Assembly: GCA_030386875.1 (NCBI GenBank)
Contig: CM059569.1
Span: forward strand, 46,353,842 to 46,417,841
DNA: 64,000 nucleotides
Reading direction: 5' to 3'
Origin: Morinoia aosen
Lineage: Eukaryota > Arthropoda > Malacostraca > Amphipoda > Talitridae
The notes beneath the pieces are model-generated. The model was not told the origin of the DNA. It worked only from the letters and a program-made list of their open reading frames with translations, and ran no database searches. The position numbers and the translations under genes are program-made. Of the stretch, positions 43,964 to 53,808 are shown piece by piece (position 1 is the first letter of the stretch; the number at the start of each line of letters is the position of its first letter).

Positions 43964-46750
43964 TACCGTAGGAATATAATAACTAAGGGCTTATGGAAGA
44001 CAGAGAATATATATGACATTTATTTAAAGTAATGAAAAATTTTTATGTGCATAATAATTTTTACGAGCAATAACTTAAGGGAAACAAAACCCTTACAAAT
44101 GTAAATCATATTTTTAGAGTAAAAGGATTCTGTAAAAACAAAAAGCATGTATTGAAGCCCGAGGTTTTAACTGGAACATAAATCCTATTTGTGCACGAGG
44201 TCTTCAGGAATAAAATTATTTACTAACGTTACTAACTAATATTACGTTACTAACTAATCGTTAATTAGTAACGTTAGTAACATTAGAAATCTATCTACGG
44301 CAATAGATGCTTCTGGAAGTCCACTGGTGCTTCCCTCTGGAAAAGAGATTGTGATGGTGTCTGACTTTGAGATTTAATCTGCTTTCGGAAACAAAAATTA
44401 ATCTCACCATAACCATGCAAGCGATACACTATTTTGTCATTCAAACGCTTACCAAAATTACCTCATTTAAATCATTTTAAACAGAGATAAAATCAAACAT
44501 TTTCGTACACACTTGTTTCTTAAATCATATTTTATATTGAATAAAATGATCATCAAAAGCTCTTTAAAATGACCACGAATGCCGTTCAGGTCTTAACTTG
44601 CATTTCTCAATTTGCTGAACAGCCCCTTGAGGAGCACCATCTGCTATTTACTGACTTCAATTGTTTAAGTTGAGAGTGGACTCTTTACTCGACAACATCC
44701 TCGTGTCGTTCTGCAGACCAACGGCAATTGCAGACAGCTTTTTTAAACGACCATGCATGGCAACAAGCAAATCCTCGAGCGAGCGCCGCTGTAGAAGAGG
44801 CCAGGACAGTAGTTGTTTATTGTTAATTGAAAGTTGTTAATTCCAAGTCGAACTCGACTCATAAGTTCTGTTTAATTCTTCAGTTGCCATTTACGAATGT
44901 TTAATCAAAATTCTCAAGACTTCGTTTTGTATATTTTCGTAATTTTAGAAAATAGTTTGTGAAATTCTTTAGTTGTGACTCCCTAAAGTTTCGCTACTTC
45001 ATAAAAATACTACATTGATGACAATACAACAGTATTAAAAAAATTCAACATTGATGAATTTCTCGCTGCCTTTATTAGAAAATAACAGCATAACTCATTC
45101 AAATTCATGAAAAGCGCCAATAACCAAGTCGTAACACAATCGTCGACGAAATCCATTGAGGAAATTCGCGACTACAGCCCATAGAGAAATTTTCAATGAC
45201 TGCCAATCGAGAACTCGTCGACAATAGCCTTTTTAGAACTGTAATCTACTTTCATTCGGGAGCTACATATATACTTATAAGTGAATCAAGTATTCTAAAA
45301 ATACCGCTATGAACTTTCAAACTAGAAAAATGTTTTTCGTGAACTTAGTCATATATATTTGATTTTTTTAGTTGCAATGCAATATTTGATTGCAGAGAAA
45401 TATTTAAAATTTCAGAAGTAAAATTACCGAATCACTATCGAGAAAAAATAGCTCAAGATGCTCAATTTTTGTTCCGATCGTTAGGCTAGAGTAGTAGTAA
45501 CATAGGTTTGCTAGCGCTTCAGTTATTCAAACTATATCTATAGGCTAGAAATAAATTATCAATTGACTGTACGTCAAAGCTTACAGAAAAGCATGGAGGG
45601 TTTGTTTGTTTTTCGTTGTTGTATGAAATACTTAAATGAATAATGCAAAGTGTAGTTAAATAAATACTGAAGAGCGTCAGCTGTAGGATAGTAAAATATA
45701 CAATAACGCTATATGAGCTTGAAAAATCTAATATTGGATATCAAGCGGCTCCCCAGTGCTGACCTGAGCATAAGGACCTAAAGTGTCAATTGTTAATACC
45801 AATTTTTAAACCTTCACATTTTCAAGAAATTTTATTCATTTAGAAAGCACAAAAGGCCATAAAATTATTAACCAGTCAAGTCACATCAAAGCGAATAAGA
45901 GGAGAAAATATGAACTTGATGTGCAAGCGCACCACGTTAGTAACCAGTTTCAGACCAAGTAATAATCCAAAACAATGAAGTGAAAGCTACAACTGGTTAA
46001 TTTCGATCGGGTAATATGTATATTTAATGTTTTCAAATGAATATTAAATATTACTACATAGATAAATACAGGAGCAAATTCACAATGAGCAATATTGTCA
46101 ATCCGATAGATCGCACTTGCTTGATCCAAAAAATCTAACAAATAAAACGTTCACCTTTTGTGTTTCATGAGATAACTTCAGCGAGCACAGCGTTCCGATT
46201 TTGTTTCACTTTACTTTAATAAAGTTCCACTCTCTGGTTAGTGAACGTAAGGGTTTAGAGATAAAGGAAACAACTCTTCTGAGAACTAGATCTATTTGTA
46301 GGTCGTTCGATCATCAGAATTTTGTTGTACAATTGATTTTCCAGCGTCATAGCCTCAGAAGAGGAAGTGTGTCAGTGAAGAGTAAGTTCAGAGATGAGTT
46401 CCTATTTAACCAGTTCTACTTGCCGTCTCCGCTCACTATCAACACCAGAGAGCTGCTGTCTTGTGAAAATATTGCGGGCACCTTACCGGGATCGAACCAG
46501 GATCTTTTTTGTCCTAAGTCTGCTGTCCAACCCCAGCTTTGCAATTTTACTCACATCTCTAGTTTCCCATTCTTCTTGCCGCCCTTGTATCTCTTATATT
46601 TTCCAAGATTCAAATCTAGTTCGCACGTTTCTTCGTTACCTTATGCTTCTGAGCATGAGTTTTTGTTACCTCGTAGGATGTTTCAGTCTATAATTGCACT
46701 GTTGTCACTGAAATGGTTTTCATGCATGATCTGATATTGGTTTATCCAGA
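43964..46750. other. Non-coding stretch
   Basis: No gene is supported. A small hairpin of TTACTAACGTTACTAA versus TTAGTAACGTTAGTAA type lies at 44219-44280. A B-box-like GGTTCGATCCC occurs on the minus strand near 46495 without a convincing A box. The plus frame at 46201-46734 (177 codons) has no domain I recognise. Confidence 0.4.
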
Positions 46751-47125
46751 TTAGATTACAAGTTAGTTTAAGCCACCCGAACTCTAACATGGTGAACCAA
46801 AGAGAGAAAGATGAAGGTACCATTGAGTGTAGTTTCAGAAATGGGGAATCAATGCACAAAGTGTGTTGCCACAAAAAATCTCCAACGCATAAAAACCGCA
46901 AGTTAAGAAGTTTATGAAACGAGATGAAAGTTCACGCACAAAGTAGCAAGTGCTGAAAGATAGGACAGCTGTAGACCGAGAAAAGGCGGTTCTTAAAAAA
47001 CAAGGTACCTATTTTACTTCAACAATCGAAAAGCCTATTTTATCCTCAGCTCGAGATCTCATATTTTCCCCTTTGAAAACTCATTACCGTAGATACGATA
47101 CTTGTATAAACCTCAGAATTTGTTC
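46751..47125. repeat. 370-bp repeat family, copy 1
   Basis: Starts near AGATTAGATTACAAGTTAG and ends near CGTAGATACGATACTTGTAT. It contains the family blocks AAGAAGTTTATGAAACnAGA, GCTGAAAnAnAGGACAGCTG and CTCAGCTCgaGATCTCA. This is a diverged copy. Confidence 0.8.
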
Positions 47126-48002
47126 ACCTTTAGTTAATCCAAAGAAGAGGAACTAAAATAATTTGCACAACATTGACTGAGCAATCCGTTATCTTGATTA
47201 TCTCTAATAACAAGCTATGTCTCGTCTACGGCTACCCAAAATATATGACTCTCAATCACAAAATTCTAACGTGTTGTTTCATAAAACTTTCGTATGGTGT
47301 AAAGCCTCACTATATCACTATCACTGAATATCAAAAGGGCTGAATAAATTTGTGACAACCTTGAACCACTTTTAACACGTTCACCGCGTTTCCAAGGCTG
47401 TCAACGGTCGGTTTGATTAGGTTGTAAGTAGTAGACAAGGAAAACTGACTAACTGCTTGAATACATTTTTATTCTTCGTAAAAAACATGAAAAATACAAC
47501 TGCACGATAACATTTTACCTCGTAGGACAAGTTATTTGTTAGAAAGGTCGCGAGACAGATGAAATGTCATTTATTTATACCGGCACGTATATGGGCAATA
47601 TACCTATCGGTACACATTTGGGCCAATACGCGGGGACGTAAAGAGTTTAACCCGAATAAACTTTGATCTTCCTAAATATTAAGCATTGGAGCCACTTTGC
47701 GAGTTACATGTGGAGAACGAAAAACTAATGTTTAATTTTATTAACCAGCGCTGTACTCACAGCCTTTAAACTAACCTCAAAAATGATGAACCAAACAATT
47801 AGAAGAAAAATAACTCTAGCCCGCTCCCGAATCTGTTTTCTTTTCAAGTCGTCTTCTCTTTCTTGAAGGTTTGCAAAGGAAAAAATAACTCATGCATTCC
47901 TCCAAGTTATATTGAGAAAATTAGTTCTTGATTTCATCAGATAAAAATCCAATACCTAAAACCACATTCATTAAACAAAGGATGCTAGGCCTTTACATTC
48001 AT

Positions 48003-48335
48003 TCAATCGTACGCTAACAGTGACTTGGCTCCCGCTGTATCATGGATACAAACTATAGACAAATACACTCCCCCAGCATACAGATACTCACCTATATATT
48101 TATCTGCCACTTTGACCACTATGTACCAGTAAATATAAAGCACAATTGCCTCGTAAAGTACATCATAGTACAGGTGAGCAGAGAGAACATGGAAGCACAA
48201 AATTTCCCTCTCAGTATTTGGACTCTCATAAACGATACGAAATTTTTCAAATATATTCAACAGAAAACAATACATACTGATACCAATCATACACGGAAGA
48301 TATTCGCACAGGCCGTTGTTGCTTATATTGAGACG
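48003..48335. other. Unique spacer before copy 2
   Basis: Overlapping open frames on both strands (48042-48350 plus, 48003-48290 minus) have no recognisable product. 47126-48002 is likewise unassigned AT-rich sequence. Confidence 0.35.
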
Positions 48336-48710
48336 GATAGATTAGATTAGATGTTCGTTGAAGCCTCCCTAACCGCCTAAAAAAAAGCTTTCCAGAGAAA
48401 GGAGGAAGGCTCCATTTAGTATGGAGATAAGGAAACACGGTATCTATGCGGAAGAGGCATAAAAACAGTAAGTTGCGAAAGAAGTATATGAAAAAAGATA
48501 AAAGTTGAAGAAAAAAGTAGTATGTGCTGAAAAACAGGACATTTGTAAACCGAAAAAAGGTGGTCCTCAACATAACAAGAAACATTTCATTTCCCCAAAA
48601 AGAAGGCCTACCTGACTCTCAGATCGGGCCCCCACACATATTCCCCCTGCAAGCTCTAGTTTCCATAGATACAATGGTTGTATCCCCCTGTGGGGTATTG
48701 AGATGGATAG
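48336..48710. repeat. 370-bp repeat family, copy 2
   Basis: TAGATTAGATTAGATG start; GAAGCCTCCCTAACC, AGGAAGGCTCCATTTAGTAT, ACAGTAAGTTGCGAAAGAAG, GGTGGTCCTCAACATAAC, AAGGCCTACCTGACTCTCAG and CATAGATACAATGGTTGTAT blocks; ends CCCCCTGTGGGG. Confidence 0.9.
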
Positions 48711-48822
48711 GAGCAGAGGGAAGGAACGTCAACGTCTTTTTTGCTAGAATTAACATTACTATAATATTGCTTAGCTCAAAACTCCCTCGTTACAATGACG
48801 GTTATTCCCATGAGAGCAAAGA

Positions 48823-49160
48823 TTAGATTATATATTAGTTCATAGCTCCCTAACCACAACAAAAGCGTTTCAAAGAGAGAAGGCACCATTTAACATAGGC
48901 TTGAAAGAACGCAGAATCTATGCGTAAGGTGAACGGAAACAGTAAGTTGAGAAATAAATTCCTGCAACTAGATACTTATTGCAGAAGAAAGTAGTAGGTT
49001 CTTAAAAAAATGATACCAGCGAACCGAAAAATTTTTCCTAAACATACAAAAAACATTTCATTAAAAAAAAGCTAACCTAATTCTCAGTTCGGGACCTCAC
49101 AGTTTCTCCCGAGAGCGCTAATTCCCATTGACACAATAGTTGTATCCCCCTGTGGAGGAG
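48823..49160. repeat. 370-bp repeat family, copy 3
   Basis: AGATTAGATTATATATTAG start, AGCTCCCTAACCACAACAA, CACCATTTAACAT, ATCTATGCGTAAGGTG and AACCTAATTCTCAGTTCGGG blocks; ends ACACAATAGTTGTATCCCCC. Confidence 0.9.
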
Positions 49161-49174
49161 AGCAAAAAGAAACG

Positions 49175-49395
49175 ATTACCTGGTATGGAGCGTAGAAGGG
49201 GGATCTATGCACAAGATTGTTCTGACACATGATACTCTGCGCACATACATAGTAACTTATGAACGAAGAGGAAGAAAAGACAAAGAAGAGATGGCAAAGA
49301 AGACATAAGAACTAAAAGAAACAAAGTAAGCACAAAAGATAGAAGTCCCAAAAGCCTATCTATAGCTGAGGTCCGTTATTTTTTGGGACTTAATA
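49175..49395. repeat. 370-bp repeat family, partial copy
   Basis: Shares ACCTGGTATGGAG, GGGGATCTATGCACAAGATT and GTAACTTATGAACGAAGA with the family, then becomes A/G-rich and loses the usual end. Confidence 0.6.
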
Positions 49396-49628
49396 AGAAT
49401 ATCAAATCACCCGACACACTTCTTGAGCAAAACTTGTAAAAAATTCCCTAAAGCTGAGATTACGAGTTCGAATCACGTGACACACTTTCAAGAGTATAAG
49501 TATTGATAAGTATAAGTAACATAGATAAGTATCTAGGAAGTACACCTAGCTAGAAAAACATAAGGAAATCAACAGATATAAGGAAATACCTCACTCTGTA
49601 ATACAGCGTATCATATCACCCTGTGCAT

Positions 49629-49830
49629 TTAATTTTCAATAACCAACACCAGGACGCCATGACTGTTTCCCCCAGTCAAGCCGATACCCATTTCTAATAC
49701 CTGGGTAAAGTGGGGTATTGTGTTTGAGTTTTCCCTTATACCTAACGGGGAAAGTCGGCACGCAGCACCGGGATTGGAACCCTCGACACCTTCACGGAAG
49801 GGCGGGCTCTCAACCACTAGGCCATGGCGA
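49629..49830 (-). repeat. tRNA-derived SINE (minus strand)
   Basis: On the minus strand, TGGCCTAGTGGTTGAGAGCC (A-box region) and GGTTCCAATCC (B box) are followed by a body with CCCCGTTAGGTATAAGGGAA, CAATACCCCACTTTACCCAG and GTCATGGCGTCCTGGTGTT. It forms a head-to-head pair with the SINE that follows. Confidence 0.85.
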
Positions 49831-50076
49831 GCACTGTGTACTACTCGAACACTGTGCAAACCCGGGTTCGAGTCCCGGCGCTGGTGGCAATTTTCTCTGT
49901 TGGGTATAGGGGAAAAATTCCAAGCACAATACCCCACTCTACCCAGGTGTCTGAAATAAGTACCGGTCTTGACCGGGGGAAAGCGTCATGGCGTCCTGCT
50001 GTTAGTTAAAAGGCATTTGAAAATCCAGTGTACAATGTGATATGTATCAGGCTTGAATTGGAAATGAAGAATGCCT
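49831..50076 (+). repeat. tRNA-derived SINE (plus strand)
   Basis: B box GGGTTCGAGTCCC at 49863, body with TTGGGTATAGGGGAAAAATT, CAATACCCCACTCTACCCAG and GTCATGGCGTCCTGCTGTTA, and end TGTATCAGGCTTGAATTGGA. It is the same family as 59544-59842 and the inverted partner of 49629-49830; together they can form a stem of roughly 150 bp or more. Confidence 0.85.
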
Positions 50077-51200
50077 TCATTATACTAGTTCCAGAATACC
50101 AAAACTGGCAATTAAGATAGACAACGCAAGGCCAACCAGCAGCTAACGTATTTGGTTCATCACATGGAGGGCGGTAAACGCACGCACGATAGCATTTGAG
50201 TAGCTCTGCTGTATATCGTTTGTGTGGTATGACACTATGACGCTTGTAATTACAGAGCATTGGTAATCGGTGCTCATCAGAAAACACGTGATGAAACGTG
50301 GTGACTGAACAGTATAGTATTAACCATCTTCAATCCAAGATAAACAGAACGTTAACAAAGACAGTACGATAACATATTATTATCCGTTAAAATGTCTGAT
50401 CCTTGTAACGGTAAATAATTAATGGATAATAAGAATATTAAAATCATATCAGAAAACTAAATACAATAATTATCAAACTGTCAAAAGAGACGAACAGAGA
50501 ATATTCCGAACGTAAGTCGTAACAAGAGAGAGTTAACTTTTATCTTTCCTTAAGATTTCACCACAGATTGCACTATAACCTAGCATGGTCGCTCCTCCCT
50601 CTAAATTCCCAACTTAAATTTGGCATAAGGTAAAATTAAATTTGGCTTTATCTCATCAATAGCAAAAAATATCCGCCAAATAAAAATAAAGGCAGCAGAA
50701 GTAATTAAAATGAGTGAAAACACCATCATCACAACCTTAACTTAATATGGTCGCTCCTCCCTTAAAATTCTCATCTTAAATTAGGCAAAAGATTATCTTC
50801 AGATCTGGTTCTATCTCCTTAAACGAAAATACACATCAAATAAACATTAAGTTCGCCCGAGTTATTTAAAATGAGTACAAAAACCACGGCTAATATTTGA
50901 CTAGGGAATACCGGGAATTTTGAGTCTGAAGCAGGAGGTGGGATGTCAAGTTCATAAATAGTTTGCATTTGACGTGTGAGTTTTGCTTTGAAATAGTTAG
51001 GAAAATAGCATCAGCGTCCTTTGTTGATCGCTCGCAAAATCTTAAAACCGCGGAGGAGTGTGTTAAAGTGCTATGCCTGAATTTTAACATCCTCTCAAAT
51101 ACTTCAGGCCCCAATTTTAACGCCTTACGAAACGAGTTTATGCGTATTTAGCCTGCATGCCCAAAAGATCTGTCTATCAGCAAATCAGGCATTTACCCAA
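50077..51200. other. Non-coding stretch
   Basis: A diverged duplication of about 110 bp at 50575-50690 and 50745-50860 (shared ATGGTCGCTCCTCCC and CATCTTAAATTnGGC) is the only structure seen. No gene is recognised. Confidence 0.45.
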
Positions 51201-51232
<32 letters not shown>

Positions 51233-51585
51233 AGAAAGTTTTAGCCTCCCTTAAACACGACAAAGATGTTCCAAGAGAGGAAAGAGGAAGGCACCATTTA
51301 GTAGGGAGTTGAGGGAACGCGGAATCTATGCACAAGGTGCACAGAGACAGTAAGCTAGGAAAGAAGTTTATGAAACAAGAAAAAAGTTGAAGAAGAGAGT
51401 ATTAGGTGTTGAAAAACAGGACAGCAGTGAACAGAAAAAAGATGGTCCGTAACAAAACAAAAACCTATTCTATTTAAAAAAAAAAGGAAGCCTACCTAAT
51501 CTTTCGCTCAGGCCCTCACATAGTCCCCCTGGGAGCGCTAATTCCCATAGATGCAATACTTGTATCCCCCTGAGGGGGCATTTAC
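51201..51585. repeat. (ATT)n microsatellite and 370-bp repeat family, copy 4
   Basis: (ATT)n covers 51201-51230. It is followed by the family copy with TTTTAGCCTCCCTTAAACAC, GAGGAAGGCACCATTTAGTA, ATCTATGCACAAGGTGCAC, GAAAAACAGGACAGCAGTGA and ATAGATGCAATACTTGTATC; ends CCCCCTGAGGGGGCA. Confidence 0.9.
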
Positions 51586-51977
51586 CCAAAAGGTAATAGA
51601 CAAAAATAATACACAACCAACAGCGGATGGACACAACCGCAGAGATTGAATCGGATACACAGATCGTGAACACGGAGAGTCATTCATTATCGGAGAAAAA
51701 GTTGCACATGCATGAATGGTTGAACAGTGCAAACAATGACAAAGTCATTTATTCCAAGAGAAGAAAAAGTTAAATCAAAATTGAACAGCGTAGAGTGAAG
51801 GCTTGGAGACCTAGATTTCAAGTTAATTATAGAGTAAGTTTAACAAAGAATGTCCTTTCAAATGAAAACTTGTACACACTCAGTTTGAGACCCCCCGACC
51901 AGCATTGGGGGAATAAAAAAATCAACCACTTTGTCATTGCTGAGTGGCTAGGTAGAGGAAGGTCTATCTACACGACG

Positions 51978-52262
51978 ATCTAATTACATCAGTTAGTTTC
52001 AGCCTCCCTAATTACAACGAAGTGACCCAAAGAAAGGAAGGATGAAGGCACCATCTGGTATGAAGGTAAGAGAACAGAAATCTATGCACAAGATGAGTTC
52101 CTACGCACACAGCAGAAAGAAGTTAATGAAAAAAGACCCAAGCGTAAGAAGAAAGTAATGGGTGCTAAAAAACAGAACAGCGAACCAAAAAATAGTCAAT
52201 GAAACAAAAAAAAAAAAATTCTGTTTCAACCAAAAAATAAGCTACCTAATTTTCAGGTAGCA
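51978..52262. repeat. 370-bp repeat family, copy 5 (short)
   Basis: Has TTAGTTTCAGCCTCCCTAAT, GATGAAGGCACCATCTGGTA, AATCTATGCACAAGATG and GAACAGCGAACC, but the usual 3' block is replaced by a short tail after GCTACCTAATTTTCAG. Confidence 0.8.
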
Positions 52263-53314
52263 TTTACACGACGGTTATAGGAGATCATCAGCGCAGCAGC
52301 CCATGTAATGTTATTGTGATAGACAATATGAAAGAAAAACGCAGTCTATATAACAAATACAGGTAATACAGAGAGAGAAATATTGCACTTACTGGTATGT
52401 TCTGCACAAAACGTTAGTGTAACATCAATTTTTAGCATCTTGTGGCGATTAGCAGCAAATGTTCGTTCAAAAATATAAAAAATTCCTTTCCATTTCCAGC
52501 CAAGGCATAAAACAACAAGCTAGAGATTAGCTGCAGATACTCAAAAGTATCTGGTAGGCTGTAGAGACTTCAAAATTATAAAAACCCACTCAATTATAAG
52601 CCTTAACTGTTGAGGGAACTGCACTATACGAATTGAACTTCTTAAACTAATTTTCCCTAAAACGAGCCCAATCTAGGTAATTAGCTATAAAAATACTAAA
52701 ACAACTTTAAACCATGAAAAACTGATTGCTAGGAGTAAGTTAGAGTAAAAGTTTTTTTCGTAACAACATCCTTATTCTCAGCACTATTCACAACTCTAAC
52801 TTAGCTTCAGGAAAGATACAACGGAATAATTCTAGTGCCCACAGTTGTAAGAATGAAAAACAGTCACATTTCAAACACCAGCTGCGCACCCGTCAGCCCC
52901 GTTTGAATGCTACAGAATTTAAAGGAGGAAGTACAGGTTAAGGAAGCCAGTAAAGGTTAATTTCTTGCTCCGACACTAAAACTGGTGCACATAATCTCGT
53001 TTGTTTGGGCTTATCGTGAGAGTTTCAACCTGTAAATCTTAATGCACGAATAACTCAGTCAGTTTACAATGAAATAAAAATGTTTGTCATTCTAATATTA
53101 AAAAGTTCCTACAGTGACAAAATCAGTAGATAGTTTCAAAAGGTGCTGGTCGAAATAAAAACTGGGAAAAAATTTGGATGGTGATACATCTTCTCTCCCA
53201 AATTGCCTCTTAGCAACGCAGATCTGAAGCACGGACTTTGCATTGTTATTCATTGAATTTTGAGCTCAATGTGAAGATTAGGACTCAAAAAACATGGAGT
53301 AACAAAACAAGATA
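52263..53314. other. Non-coding stretch 3' of COMMD4
   Basis: AT-rich with no gene recognised. It lies downstream of the COMMD4 stop on the minus strand and may include its 3' UTR. Confidence 0.4.
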
Positions 53315-53402
53315 CTGCTTGTCATCATGGCTTTAATGTGGCCATGATTCTCCGGGCTTCTATGAGCTGCTGAAGTAGAACCTTGATTTGACAAATGGAG
53401 AG
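53315..53402 (-). pseudogene. Tandem duplicate of the COMMD4 C-terminal coding end
   Basis: An 88-bp copy of 53413-53500, 98 bp downstream in gene orientation. On the minus strand it still reads LSICQIKVLLQQLIEARRIM, then ATLKP and a stop, in one frame. Compared with the exon it has four conservative changes (V/I, R/K, I/V, T/A) and four silent ones, and no break. No strong splice acceptor is visible in front (the best is ACAAGCAG at about 53416), so it is either an alternative last exon or a decayed partial duplication. Confidence 0.75.
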
Positions 53403-53432
53403 AATCTTGACTTGACCAAACGCTGCTTGTCC

Positions 53433-53808
53433 TCATGGCTTCAATGTGGTCATAATTCTCCGGGCTTCTATGAGCTGCTGAAGTAAAATCCTGACTTGGC
53501 AAATGGAGAGATGAATGGAGGATTTGTTGCTGGGGGTCTCTAGAGTGGAAGGAGTAAAGGACAGGATGGCTACAGGCTCTATTTCACTCGCTACTTGAAC
53601 TCCTCTCACAGTGACGGAGGTCTTCATGTTGCCACTGCAGCAGTTGATGCCGTCGTTTTCCCGCAACTTTGCAAACATGGCCGGCTGCTTTTCTGCGTAC
53701 ACTTTGGTGATGGCTGCTGCGTGTTCTTGGGGAAGGCCGAGCTGCTGCAGCTCTTGGTTCAGCACATCACACGGCACCTTGGCACTGGTGGCACTGATCA
53801 AAATGTAC
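53433..53808 (-). CDS. COMMD4: COMMD4 exon 2 (COMM domain)
   Basis: Starts after TTTTGTTGCAG with G completing a split codon, then YILISATSAK, and ends TTLKP and TGA. It includes the linker and the whole COMM domain with its leucine-rich C-terminal helix. The last 88 bp are duplicated just downstream (53315-53402). Confidence 0.94.

Noticed and set aside
46201..46734. 177-codon plus-strand frame and a minus-strand B-box-like GGTTCGATCCC near 46495
   Set aside because: No domain in the frame; no A box at the right distance, so neither a gene nor a SINE can be supported.
48003..48585. Overlapping hydrophobic frames on both strands
   Set aside because: Partly the 370-bp repeat; similar frames in other copies follow from nucleotide homology.
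49718..49959. Frames across the SINE pair, and tRNA genes at the SINE heads
   Set aside because: The tRNA-like parts are SINE promoters joined to the shared SINE body; acceptor stems do not pair well, so functional tRNAs are unlikely.
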